25,357 bases of DNA. Origin: JARRQJ01 sp037381915 (GTDB lineage Bacteria > Pseudomonadota > Gammaproteobacteria > DRLM01). The notes below the pieces were generated by a model. It did not search any database. It was not told the DNA's origin and was given only the letters and a program-made list of their open reading frames with translations. Shown here one piece after another: positions 17,624 through 25,357 of this stretch (the first letter of the stretch is position 1; every line of letters begins with the position of its first letter). Both the position numbers and the translations under genes were made by a program. The stretch is from positions 1 through 25,357 of the forward strand of contig JARRQJ010000061.1 in assembly GCA_037381915.1 (NCBI GenBank). The letters are read 5' to 3'.

Positions 17624-18222
17624 GCCGCGACGCCATCGCCCTGGCCATGACCGGTGCCTCCGGCGCCATCTATGGCCTGCGGCTGCTGGAATCCCTCATC
17701 CAGGCCAAACAACGGGTCTACCTCATGCTATCCGCCCCCGCCCAGGTGGTGATCGGCATGGAGACCGAGCTCCGGCTGCCGGGCCGCCCGGCGGAGATCG
17801 AAGACACCCTCGCCTCTCTGTATCAAGCCGAGCCCGGCCAGCTCAGCGTATTCGGCCGCGAACAATGGACCGCGCCGGTGGCCAGCGGCTCCAGCGCGCC
17901 CCGCGCCATGGTAGTGTGCCCCTGCACCAGCGGCACCCTGTCGTCCATCGCCCAGGGCGGCAGCGACGACCTGCTGGAACGTGCCGCCGACGTGGTGATC
18001 AAGGAAGGCCGCAAGCTCATCCTGGTGCATCGCGAGATGCCCGTATCCGCCATCCATCTCGACAACATGCTCAAGCTGGCGCGCCTGGGCGTAACCATCA
18101 TGCCCGCCAATCCCGGCTTCTATCACAACCCCACCTCCATTGATGACCTGGTGGACTTCGTGGTGGCGCGCATCCTCGATCACCTGGACGTGGAACACGA
18201 CCTCGGCCCGCGCTGGGGATAA
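17620..18222 (+). CDS. ubiX: Flavin prenyltransferase UbiX
   Basis: Attaches a dimethylallyl group to reduced FMN to make the prenyl-FMN cofactor used by UbiD decarboxylases in ubiquinone synthesis. The 200-residue length is normal. Motifs are TGASGAIYGLRLLE at the FMN site (11-24), the VVCPCTSGTLSSIAQG loop, then KEGRKLILVHREMPVSAIHL and the PANPGFYHNPTSIDDLV C-terminal stretch. The start is GTG, overlapping the mpl stop. Pairing with mpl is common in Gammaproteobacteria and does not imply a shared pathway. Confidence 0.95.
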   Translation: MSRDAIALAMTGASGAIYGLRLLESLIQAKQRVYLMLSAPAQVVIGMETELRLPGRPAEIEDTLASLYQAEPGQLSVFGREQWTAPVASGSSAPRAMVVCPCTSGTLSSIAQGGSDDLLERAADVVIKEGRKLILVHREMPVSAIHLDNMLKLARLGVTIMPANPGFYHNPTSIDDLVDFVVARILDHLDVEHDLGPRWG

Positions 18223-18226
18223 CGCC

Positions 18227-18817
18227 ATGGCACGGATGCTCCTCCCCCTCTTCCCCCTCAACAGCGTCCTCTTCCCCGGCGGCGTGCTACCGCTGCGCAT
18301 CTTCGAACCCCGCTACCTGGAAATGATCAGCACCTGCATGAAGGAGGGCAGCGGCTTCGGTATCGCCCTGATCCTCAGCGGCAGTGAAGTGGGCGAGGCC
18401 GCCAAGACCTACGAGATCGGCAACTACGTGCAGGTCATCGACTGGAACCTGCGCGATGACGGTCTGCTGGGCATCTCGGTGCAAAGCCAGGGACGCCTGC
18501 GCATCCTCTCCACCGAAGCCCAGCCCAATCAACTCATCCACGCCGACGTGGAATTGCTCGAAGAACAACCCACCCCAACCATCCCGCCGCAATTCGCCGC
18601 AGGCGCCACGCTGCTGCGCGACATCATTAACAAAGTCGGCGGCCACTTCGCCGAACTCGAAGCCGACTACGACGATCCCTTATGGGTCAGCGGCCGCCTG
18701 GCGGAGCTGCTGCCCATCGAGAACCTGCAGAAACAACACCTGCTGCAAATGGACGATCCTCTGCAGCGCCTGGAGCGCTTGTGTGCGATGTGGGATTGTA
18801 TGGAGAGTGAGGATTAA
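18227..18817 (+). CDS. Lon substrate-binding (LAN) domain protein
   Basis: A 196-residue protein of the type that matches only the N-terminal substrate-binding domain of Lon protease, with no ATPase or peptidase part. The typical start MARMLLPLFPLNSVLFPGG is followed by LPLRIFEPRYLEMI, GIALI, IGNYVQVIDW and GLLGISVQSQGRLRIL. The C-terminal half is helical (LLRDIINKVGGHFAELEADY; LAELLPIENLQKQHLLQMDDPLQRLERL). Its role is unknown. It might bind unfolded or client proteins, as the Lon domain does. The ATG at 18227 has GGGGA 8 nt upstream and lies 4 nt after the ubiX stop. It is the last gene of the operon. Confidence 0.9.
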   Translation: MARMLLPLFPLNSVLFPGGVLPLRIFEPRYLEMISTCMKEGSGFGIALILSGSEVGEAAKTYEIGNYVQVIDWNLRDDGLLGISVQSQGRLRILSTEAQPNQLIHADVELLEEQPTPTIPPQFAAGATLLRDIINKVGGHFAELEADYDDPLWVSGRLAELLPIENLQKQHLLQMDDPLQRLERLCAMWDCMESED

Positions 18818-18894
18818 ACGATCATCATAGCCCTGCTTGACAATGATCTAAGGTGATATGCCGTATTTGCACATGGCCTACGCACAGTAATTTC

Positions 18895-18958
18895 AAAAAT
18901 AGGGTCAGAGAACAGTTGTTGCTAATATTAGCGGAAATTCCTCTCTGACCCTATTTTT
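18895..18958. repeat. Inverted repeat with AGGGTCAGA core
   Basis: Arms 18895-18911 (AAAAATAGGGTCAGAGA) and 18942-18958 pair perfectly over 17 bp around a 30-nt spacer. T's run on to 18960. The AGGGTCAGA core is the kind I associate with widespread gammaproteobacterial repeats linked to Y1/REP transposases (recalled, not searched). The hairpin plus T-tract could also terminate the mpl-ubiX operon. A related copy lies at 19489-19500. In the 77 nt before it (18818-18894) I see only a lone TTGACA with no matching -10. Confidence 0.75.
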
Positions 18959-18965
18959 TTCCACT

Positions 18966-19370
18966 GAGCTATATGTAGCTACTTTTCGTGGATCTCCATG
19001 GAATGAAGAATGGAGTACGGAGGACGCCTTTGAGAGGCTCAGTGATTTTTTAGCTTCCCCCAAGTCCATTGCTGTAAAAGCTATACATAACAGAAATATA
19101 TGTGGTTTTATATTTGGGGAAATTCAGCAATGGAATGGCGCTTCGTTTTATTAGTTGAAAGAAATATGTGCTCTTGATGCTCTTCAAAGAAAAGGGATTG
19201 GGAAAAGCCTTATTGGAAAACTTGAAGAAATATTGAAAGAAAATGGTGTATCAAGGATTTACCTCTTTACCCAAAGAGATAGTGTTCCATCTGATTTCTA
19301 TTCAGCATTAGGGTTTACTGAAAACCAAAATATCATGGTGATGAGAAAGCAAGTTGAAAAAAGCAGCTAA
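18966..19370 (+). pseudogene. GNAT N-acetyltransferase remnant (start lost, in-frame TAG)
   Basis: One reading frame encodes a GNAT acetyltransferase from ELYVATFRGSPWNEEW to MVMRKQVEKSS, but with a TAG stop at 19152-19154 between GASFY and LKEICALD. The acetyl-CoA loop QRKGIGKSLIGKL lies after the stop and the GVSRIYLFTQRDS and FYSALGF motifs follow. No ATG, GTG or TTG exists in frame before 18966 back into the AGGGTCAGA repeat, so the first few dozen residues are missing too. The AT-rich codons differ sharply from the GC-rich genes around it, a sign of transfer. An attC-like hairpin starts at its stop codon. Such enzymes acetylate small molecules or proteins; the substrate is unknown. The part from 19155 alone is unlikely to work. 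Confidence 0.82.
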
Positions 19371-19448
19371 CAAGGGCGGTCAACTGGGACTGGCCTTACG
19401 CGCCGCTTCGCTATGCTCCAGGCCAGCCCGTTACCACTTACGTTATGT
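19366..19448. other. attC-like integron cassette recombination site
   Basis: The site runs from GCTAACAA, overlapping the GNAT stop, to CGTTATGT. TAAC (19368-19371) pairs with GTTA (19442-19445). GGTcAAC (19378-19384) pairs with GTTACC (19430-19435) with one extra base. GGGaCTGGCC (19386-19395) pairs with GGCCAGCCC (19421-19429), leaving A19389 unpaired. Imperfect pairing of the ends, an extrahelical base and a position at the gene's stop are hallmarks of attC. No integrase gene is in the window. Confidence 0.65.
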
Positions 19449-19488
19449 AGCTATAGATACCAGTCAAATTAATTGCAAACTATGTATC

Positions 19489-19506
19489 AAAAGGGTCAGA
19501 CTCGAT
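19489..19506. repeat. Second AGGGTCAGA repeat end
   Basis: AAAAGGGTCAGACTCGAT repeats the 9-base core AGGGTCAGA of the element at 18895-18958. It closes the AT-rich island on the right and contains the stop codon of the M48 peptidase frame on the opposite strand. Confidence 0.6.
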
Positions 19507-21425
19507 TGATTGAGCTGTTAAGAGTCTTCCCCTGAGCAAGCGGCGGCATCGGACTTTCCAGGCAACTGGCAATGGTGCGCAGCAGTTCCCGGCCCTGAAT
19601 GGTCGCTTTGCCGTCGTGCATGAGGCAGGCGGCACAGGCCTTGAGGATGCGCGGTTTCAATAGCGGTTTGAGTTCCGCGAGTTTGTTCACCGCATTGTTC
19701 ATGTTCTCCAACGTCAGTTGTTCGCGAGAGACGAACTTCAAGGCGGTGACCCCTGCCGCTCTGATGCCGGCCTGGAAGGCCTGTTGGGCCGCGGCATCAT
19801 CCGGGTGCTCGGTATGGGCCAGCAACGACAGCAGGGTTTCGGCTTCCGCTTTTACCGCACCCAGATAACTGTATTTGGCCTTGGGGCGCGGGCGCAGATT
19901 GAAGTGTTCGTCCAGTTGCCGGATCAGGACGCGGAAGCGGCGGTATTGTTCCATGGACAGGGTGCGCAGCACCGGCAGGGTCAAACCCGCCAGCGGCAGG
20001 CGCGCTGCCTCGGGCAGTTCGGGTTGCAGCGGCAGCAGTTTCCCGGTCTGCTCCATCACGGCGGGATCGGCCAGGTGCGACATCAGCGCCTGTTGCTTGG
20101 CCAGGATCTCCGGGCGGGTGTCGAGCAGCATGGCGTAGATCACCGCCCGCGCACCGAAGGGTTCCTCGGCGGCATGGCGCAGGGGATCGGGAATGGACGC
20201 TAGGATGTCCCGCGCCGCATCCACATGTTCCTGTTTGACGTTGCCCACCAGGGCGACCGCGTCGTCCGGCTGCAGCATCCCGGCGACCACCGCCCCCGCC
20301 ATCACCGCCCGCTTGGCGGCGGCGATATGTTCCGGCGCTTCTTCCGCGGCGATCTCCTGCACCTTGGGCTCGATGAACTTGCCGTCCCAGCTCGGATCGA
20401 TGCGTTTGATGCGTTGGTCCAAAGGCGGATGGGTGGCGAACAGGCTTTGCAGGAAGCCGCGCACGCCCATGGAAAAATAGGCGTGGCTGTATTGCTGCGC
20501 CGAGGGGCTCTCCAGCAATGAGCCCCAGGTGGAGCCGCCGATGGCTCTCCAGCAATGAGCCCCAGGTGGAGCCGCCGATCTTTTTCAAGGCGTCGGCAAT
20601 GCCCTGGTTGTTGCGCGTGTATTGCACTGCGGAGGCGTCCGCCAGCAGTTCGCGCTGGCGGCTCACCGTCGCCTTGATCCACTGGCCGAAGAAGAAGCCC
20701 ACGTAACCGATGGCCACCAGTCCGGCGCCCAGGGCGAACAAGGCGACTACGGCGTTGCCACCGTTGCGGTTGCGCGAGCCGCGCATGAAGGCCGTGGAGC
20801 GCAGCAGGAAGTAACCCGCCAGGCCGAGCAGCAGGATGCCGTGCAGCACGCCCATCAGGCGGATGTTCATGCGCATGTCGCCGTTGAAAATGTGGCTGAA
20901 CTCGTGGGCGATCACCCCCTGCAGTTCGTCCCGGTTGAGATAGGTGACGGCGCCGCGGGTCACCCCGATCACCGCGTTGTTGGGCGAATAGCCGGCGGCG
21001 AAGGCGTTGATGCCCATATCGTCCATCAGGTACACCGGCGGCGCCGGAATGCCGGAGGCGATGGCCATCTCCTCCACTACGTTCAACAGGCGCCGCTGTG
21101 CGGCATCGTCGGTATTGCGGGGGATGAGCCGGCCGCCCAGCATCTCCGCCACGGTGCGTCCGCCGCCGGACAGGGCCACCATCTTGTAGACGCTGCCGAG
21201 CACGATGAGGATGGTGACGGCCCCGGCGACGGCGGTGAACAGGCCCCAGTCGAACTGCTGCCAGAAGGTCTGGCTGGAAAAGTGCCGGGCGTCGCGGTTG
21301 TAGGCGATCAGCGCCATCACCAGCAGGTTGGTGAGGACGATGAGCCCCACGACCGCGAGGCCGAACAACAATATCAACCAGCCGGTTTGGCGTTTAGCCC
21401 GGTCCTGGGCCTCGAAGAAATTCAT
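19496..21425 (-). pseudogene. M48 family zinc metallopeptidase (HtpX-like), frameshifted
   Basis: Membrane-bound zinc peptidase expected to cut misfolded or other membrane proteins. The N-terminal half has two helices (about 15-41 and 62-83 of the ATG form), the zinc motif HEFSH (174-178), two more helices, and the third ligand glutamate in RQRELLADASA. It has the standard MNFFEAQDRA start at 21425; a GTG at 21434 is possible. The frame breaks after STWGSLLES because 37 bp are duplicated in tandem (20506-20542 and 20543-20579). Removing one copy gives GSLLESPSAQQYSHAYFS and an unbroken 630-residue protein with a long helical C-terminal domain of about 340 residues. The stop lies inside an AGGGTCAGA repeat, so the natural 3' end may be replaced. 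lemA lies 14 nt upstream. Confidence 0.88.
20506..20579. repeat. 37-bp perfect tandem duplication
   Basis: The 37-bp unit starting GGCTCTCCAGCAATGAGCCC occurs twice without a gap or mismatch (20506-20542, 20543-20579). It shifts the M48 peptidase frame by one. Confidence 0.95.
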
Positions 21426-21439
21426 GGGCCGCACTCAGG

Positions 21440-22036
21440 TCAGAACGAAACCTTGGGCGCCGCCTGGATCGCCGCGTGGTCTTCGAACTCCAGCAGGCTC
21501 GCGTCCGGACCGTGGCCGAACATCGAGGCGAACATTGCCGGCGGGAAGGATTGCTTGTAGGTGTTGTATTGCATCACCGCGTCGTTGAAGGCCTGCCGGG
21601 CGAAGGCTACCCGGTTCTCGGTGCTGGTCAGCTCTTCCGAGAGCTGCATCATGTTCTGGTTGGCCTTGAGATCGGGGTAGGCCTCCATGACCATGTTCAT
21701 GCGTCCCAGCGCGCCGGCGAGGGTGCCCTCCGCCTGGCTCAGGGACTTGATCGCGTCCGCGTTGCCCGGGTCGGCCTTGGCGCGGCTCAACAGGCTGGCG
21801 GCGGCGTTGCGCGCCTCGGTGACGGCTTCCAGCGTCCCCCGTTCGTGCTTGATATAGCCCTTGGCGGTCTCCACCAGATTGGGGATCAGATCGTAGCGCC
21901 GCTTCAGCTGCACCTCGATCTGGGCGAAGGCGTTCTTGAAACGGTTCTTCAAGCTGACGAGCCGGTTGTAAATCGACGTGATGTAAATGGCGATGGCGGC
22001 AATTACCACCAGCGTTATGATTAATACGGCACCCAT
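21440..22036 (-). CDS. lemA: LemA family protein
   Basis: A 198-residue LemA protein: one N-terminal membrane helix (residues 3-21), then YNRLVSLKNRFKNAFAQIEVQLKRRYDLIPNLVETAKGY, the family's best-conserved stretch (split here: YNRLVSLKNRFKNAF, and QLKRRYDLIPNLVETAK). A helical bundle follows with LSEELTSTENRVAFARQAFNDAV and the typical YNTYKQSFP. The function of the family is not settled. It recurs beside M48 peptidases of the HtpX type, as here (14-nt gap), and may present or regulate them. The ATG at 22036 follows a near-perfect GGAGGAGAG and gives the usual N-terminus; a longer frame to 22153 has none of these signs. Confidence 0.93.
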   Translation of the reverse strand: MGAVLIITLVVIAAIAIYITSIYNRLVSLKNRFKNAFAQIEVQLKRRYDLIPNLVETAKGYIKHERGTLEAVTEARNAAASLLSRAKADPGNADAIKSLSQAEGTLAGALGRMNMVMEAYPDLKANQNMMQLSEELTSTENRVAFARQAFNDAVMQYNTYKQSFPPAMFASMFGHGPDASLLEFEDHAAIQAAPKVSF

Positions 22037-22298
22037 GGCACTCTCCTCCCGTTGCGACGCGCTGTGCATGATTATCGGCGATGGTAACAACAAACCTGAA
22101 TGAGGCGAAGTATCGTTAGACTGCAAAGACACCGCGATTATCCCTTTTGGCACCGTTACTTGCCCCTGCGCCCGCGCCTGCCTTCAGGGGCCCAGCGCCT
22201 CGGCCGATTATGCTTATGCCCCGGATGATGGCGCTGCTGAGCAGAAAACGCGTACTGCATTCCGGTATGCCCAGCTACCTACTTAAAGGGAGGCCTTT

Positions 22299-23510
22299 AT
22301 GCATACCGATTCAAGTAGCCGAAGTCTTACCGGACGGACCCTGGAGTTTCGCATCGGTTCATCGTTGCTGCGCCGTTCTCACGCGCATTGGCTCAATTTC
22401 CTTGCCATGGGTCTTTCCCTGGCGATGGTGGCGATCGTCGGGTTCCTGACCATGAATCCCCATGGCGGTACCCTGCACGCACACGACGTGTGGAAGAAAT
22501 TATTGCTGCAAATGGACAAAGACCCGGGAATGAAATGGCACTTCGTGGTGTTTGCGGTGATCGTTCCACTGGGTATGGCTGCCATGTGGATGCAGCGCCT
22601 CGCCTATATCCGGCTTACTGCACACGGCATCGAAGGATACATACCGCGCTGGACTGGTCTGGCGAGACGGAATCTGACCACCGGGCATTGGAAAGTCCTA
22701 TGGGGATCGATTCGGTCCGCCAGGCTGGAGCCGGGTAAACCGATGCCTCAGCTGATGCACCAACTCGCCGGCTATCGACTGGTGCTGGAGACCGACAGGG
22801 GCCAGATCCGCTTGTCGCCGTTTTTCTGGATCATGCGCAACGGTCCTGACCATCGTTTGACATTACGGCAAACGCTCAACGCAAAGAAGATCCAAGCCGC
22901 CGATTTGGTTATGCGTGCGCCGCTGATCAAGAGTCTGCAACAGCGGGGGATAGATTTTGTGGAAGCTGCGGGCGCCGCCGCAGCCGGTCCCGTCGGCTTC
23001 GACCTGGCGAAGCATCGCGGCCTGCTGATCGAACTTGTCCTGTTTTTCGGCGCGGGTCTTTACGCCTTGGTCGACGGACTGTTCATCGCCGCTTTCAAGC
23101 CGTTGGAGACTTTGCCGTTGCTGCCCTTCCTGGTCATCGCCGTCGTTGCCCTGGTGACGGTATCCATCCTTGGTCGCGGAGCGCCGACTCTCGAACGGTC
23201 TGTCGTGGGGATAATCACGGTGGTCGCGCTGACCGCGGCGGTTTATCCTGGCCTGCTGCGGGTCAACGCGCTCAGTGCCGAGCCCCAGTCGATCACGTAC
23301 AAGGCGGTGGCGGCGGGGCGCTTCGAGCCGCTAGATCGGGAACTGCCGGCCATCGACCTAACCGGCCTGCATGTCGACGAGTACTTGGCGCAATATCCGC
23401 CGGGAAAGGAACATGAATTTCGCCTGCTGCGCGGCGTCAGTGGTTTCTACCAGTTGGATCTGCGCCCGTTCTACGCGCAAACCCGGGAATTCTATAAGCG
23501 GAAAGGTTAG
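22299..23510 (+). CDS. Hypothetical multi-helix membrane protein
   Basis: A 403-residue protein of no family I recognise. Hydrophobic segments lie near residues 32-51, 83-100, 240-260, 275-295 and 302-320. A soluble stretch of about 130 residues between the second and third helices (Tyr/Arg/Gly-rich, with GYRLVLETDRGQIRLSPFFW) has the look of a small beta domain, similar to PH-like membrane domains, but this is only an impression. The last 80 residues are soluble and end YAQTREFYKRKG. A good GGGAGG lies 5 nt before the ATG. The gene stands alone: lemA is divergent with 262 nt between them, and about 1 kb without genes follows. Confidence 0.75.
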   Translation: MHTDSSSRSLTGRTLEFRIGSSLLRRSHAHWLNFLAMGLSLAMVAIVGFLTMNPHGGTLHAHDVWKKLLLQMDKDPGMKWHFVVFAVIVPLGMAAMWMQRLAYIRLTAHGIEGYIPRWTGLARRNLTTGHWKVLWGSIRSARLEPGKPMPQLMHQLAGYRLVLETDRGQIRLSPFFWIMRNGPDHRLTLRQTLNAKKIQAADLVMRAPLIKSLQQRGIDFVEAAGAAAAGPVGFDLAKHRGLLIELVLFFGAGLYALVDGLFIAAFKPLETLPLLPFLVIAVVALVTVSILGRGAPTLERSVVGIITVVALTAAVYPGLLRVNALSAEPQSITYKAVAAGRFEPLDRELPAIDLTGLHVDEYLAQYPPGKEHEFRLLRGVSGFYQLDLRPFYAQTREFYKRKG

Positions 23511-23541
23511 GGCTCATTTTTTGGGAAGGACGCAATGATTC

Positions 23542-23645
23542 GTCATTCCGGGCGTAGCGTAGCGGAGACCCGGAATCCAGTGCCTTTGACTCAACGGGTT
23601 TCCGGATTCCGGCTTTTATGCCCTTTGGTTATTCGCCGGAATGAC
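23542..23645. repeat. 104-bp palindromic interspersed element (CATTCCGG type)
   Basis: The ends GTCATTCCGG (23542-23551) and CCGGAATGAC (23636-23645) are perfect inverted repeats. An inner pair CCGGAATCC (23570-23578) and GGATTCCGG (23604-23612) nests inside. This layout matches small non-autonomous palindromic repeats common in proteobacterial intergenic DNA. Confidence 0.75.
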
Positions 23646-23730
23646 AGCAATAGAATGCGATCTCAAAATTGAATTTCACTTAGTTGCGACGTATGAGCAT
23701 ATGTAACCAGTGATAAAAATGCTGATCTTG

Positions 23731-23910
23731 GTCCCTTCTCCCTTTGGGAGAAGGTTAGAATGAGGGGGATTTGAATCAGGTACGGGGCTTAATTTTATCC
23801 CCTCACCCGATCCCCGCCGGGACGCACCAAAACCGAGTGCGCCCGTTCGGCGGAGAAAAGGTCCACTGGACCTTTTCCACTTTCCGCCTCACCTCCCTGA
23901 GGCAGAGGGA
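23731..23910. repeat. Composite palindromic repeat (CCTTCTCCC type)
   Basis: Contains a 9-bp hairpin with a TTT loop (23734-23754), TGAGGGG (23761-23767) pairing with CCCCTCA (23799-23805), and a 21-bp palindrome with 10-bp arms AAAAGGTCCA / TGGACCTTTT (23856-23876). It ends in TCCCT...AGGGA (23894-23910). It resembles a known style of intergenic repeat in proteobacteria with CCCTCTCCC/GGGAGAGGG ends. Confidence 0.65.
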
Positions 23911-23945
23911 GCAAGTGGGGCAGCAGTGGATCGCCTGCTAATTTT

Positions 23946-24577
23946 GAGATGGGTTCTAAATTTTATCAATTATAAATGGCAACGCGGTAATTTGCGCCGC
24001 GTCCCCCGGCCGTGAATGGCTGATGGGCCGATCACGTTTGTCTTCTTTCCGTCGCACCACCCTTCATGCGATTTCCGCCAACCCGGATGATGCCGGGTAT
24101 GCATCTCAATCGAGGAAACAATGCGCATAGAATCCGGATGCGAACGTCTCGACGTCACCCCATTCTGAGTAGCAGTCGGCTATCTGAAGCGCAGTGGCGC
24201 CGTTTCTCCCTCGTCCCGGCGGCCGCCGGTGAAACTTTCCGTGCTCCCATTGGTCGTACGCTGTGGAAGGGAAACCCGGCCTTGATCGGGAATAGAGCCG
24301 GATTGCGGTATGATCGGGAAAAGCTTCGGGATAAAGGTTTTCGGGGAACAGTACGATTTTCCCTGGGAAAATAGCGATAGAAATAAAGATATCCCCGGAG
24401 TGTCAGTATGAAATCAAAGATGGACTGCCAGCGGAACAATATCTTTGGAAACTGAATCGCCGTTCAGCTTGGTGAGCTTTGCCTCGAGATAGATCATCAG
24501 CTGTGGCCGGATATCGATAGTCAAAGTTCGACCACAAGCCTGAAATTCGCTTAAATTCTGACTTCACGGGATTGACG
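23946..24577. other. Intergenic stretch with no supported gene
   Basis: About 630 nt between the repeats and the MoxR gene. A small stem ACGCGG/CCGCGT lies near 23983-24003. Short frames on both strands (for example 24066-24374 + and 24155-24439 -) have no ribosome binding site, no family features and unusual composition, so I leave them out. The last part must hold the MoxR promoter, but I cannot place it. Confidence 0.6.
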
Positions 24578-25357
24578 ATGAGCACAACAACAACAGTGGA
24601 AGCACCGGCCGGGCCGTCCCCGACACAAGAGGCCTTTCAGCGTTTAAAGCAACAGATATCGCAACGCATCCTGGGCCAGGAGACCCTGGTGGACCGGCTG
24701 TTGATCGCCATACTGGCGGACGGCCATCTGCTGGTGGAGGGTGCGCCGGGGCTGGCCAAGACCCGCGCGATCAAGGTCCTGAGCGACAGCATCGAAGCCA
24801 ATTTTCACCGCATCCAGTTCACCCCCGATCTGCTGCCCGCGGACCTTACCGGCACCGACATCTTCCGTCCCCAGGACGGTTCCTTCCAATTTCAACGCGG
24901 TCCCCTGTTTCATAATCTGATACTCGCCGACGAGATCAACCGCGCGCCGGCCAAGGTGCAGTCGGCGTTGCTGGAGGCCATGGCGGAGCGGCAGATCACC
25001 GTCGGCACCACTACCTATCCCCTGCCCAAGCTGTTCCTGGTCATGGCCACCCAGAATCCCATCGAACAGGAAGGCACCTATCCCCTGCCCGAGGCGCAGC
25101 TCGACCGTTTTCTGTTGCATGTAAAGATCGATTATCCTCAGGCGGAAACGGAACGGCAGATCCTGGAGTTGGCGCGTCGTGAGGCGCGCACAAGCCACGC
25201 CGTCACCGCGGCCGTGGCCAACAAGCTTTCCCAGACCACACTGATGGCGGCTCGCGAGGAGGCACTGGCGGTCTACATGGCCGACAACCTGGAGCGTTAC
25301 CTTATCGAGATCGTGCTCGCCACCCGCGAACCGTCGCGCTACAGCGCCAAACTCGCC
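24578..25357 (+). CDS. MoxR family AAA+ ATPase, 3'-partial
   Basis: The first 260 codons of a MoxR ATPase; the frame is open at the window edge. Domains: a variable Thr/Pro-rich start (2-15), a helical lead-in with QRILGQETLVDRLLIAIL, Walker A EGAPGLAKTR (62-71), Walker B LILADEINR, and the sensor region ATQNPIEQEGTYPLPEAQLDRF. Then comes the lid domain with its PQAETERQILELAR start. MoxR proteins act as chaperone-like ATPases that help assemble or activate protein complexes, usually with DUF58 and von Willebrand A partners encoded downstream; those would lie outside the window. The ATG at 24578 has only a weak GGGAT upstream. Confidence 0.92.
   Translation, partial: MSTTTTVEAPAGPSPTQEAFQRLKQQISQRILGQETLVDRLLIAILADGHLLVEGAPGLAKTRAIKVLSDSIEANFHRIQFTPDLLPADLTGTDIFRPQDGSFQFQRGPLFHNLILADEINRAPAKVQSALLEAMAERQITVGTTTYPLPKLFLVMATQNPIEQEGTYPLPEAQLDRFLLHVKIDYPQAETERQILELARREARTSHAVTAAVANKLSQTTLMAAREEALAVYMADNLERYLIEIVLATREPSRYSAKLA

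Noticed and set aside
19155..19370. Independent small acetyltransferase starting at TTG 19155
   Set aside because: The same frame continues upstream across a TAG with conserved GNAT sequence, and the TTG has no ribosome binding site, so it is the back half of a broken gene.
23542..23910. CRISPR-like repeats
   Set aside because: Only nested palindromes are seen; there is no regular array of direct repeats with unique spacers and no cas gene.
24066..24374. Plus-strand frame of 102 codons before moxR
   Set aside because: No ribosome binding site, an Arg-rich composition without motifs, and lies in the repeat-bearing intergenic region.

Overview
This GC-rich window (about 60% by eye) reads as chromosome of a Gammaproteobacterium. 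The evidence is a DUF1820 protein, an mpl-ubiX pair, bacterial GltB/GltD, a transaldolase of about 377 residues, a LemA plus M48 peptidase pair, and interspersed repeats of the AGGGTCAGA and CATTCCGG kinds. A two-cysteine ArsR regulator next to a TauE/SafE exporter suggests a sulfur-handling lineage, for example Chromatiales or Acidiferrobacterales relatives. That placement is inference from gene content only.

Layout. 1-4597: gltB (cut by the window edge and broken by an internal deletion) and gltD, for ammonia assimilation. 4714-7193: hemE (haem synthesis), a protein with a SAM-methyltransferase-like motif, and a Nudix hydrolase, all on +. 7220-10364: a minus-strand block with a DUF1820 protein, a fructosamine kinase-like protein, a DUF3592 membrane protein and transaldolase. 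10616-11434: two small + strand genes of unknown function, one secreted. 11464-12875: a minus-strand ArsR / DUF2892 / TauE operon that fits a persulfide-sensing switch, with a near-consensus promoter buried in inverted repeats. 12956-15546: a phospholipase D/cardiolipin synthase-like protein and a cyclopropane fatty acid synthase, both acting on membrane lipids. 15782-18817: a compact + operon of a five-helix membrane protein, mpl (murein recycling), ubiX (prenyl-FMN) and a Lon-substrate-binding-domain protein.

18895-19506 is an AT-rich accessory island. It holds a broken GNAT acetyltransferase followed by an attC-like hairpin, which looks like an orphan integron cassette, flanked by AGGGTCAGA repeats. 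19496-22036 carries an M48 peptidase gene, frameshifted by a 37-bp tandem duplication, and lemA on the minus strand. 22299-23510 is an unknown membrane protein. 23511-24577 is about 1.07 kb with no convincing gene but two palindromic repeat elements. 24578 to the end is the 5' part of a MoxR AAA+ ATPase.

Two core genes (gltB and the M48 peptidase) each carry one clean frameshifting indel. These are either real lesions or assembly errors, and read mapping would tell which. I did not find a large undescribed system. The most interesting loci are the orphan cassette island and the ArsR operon with its predicted leaderless mRNA.
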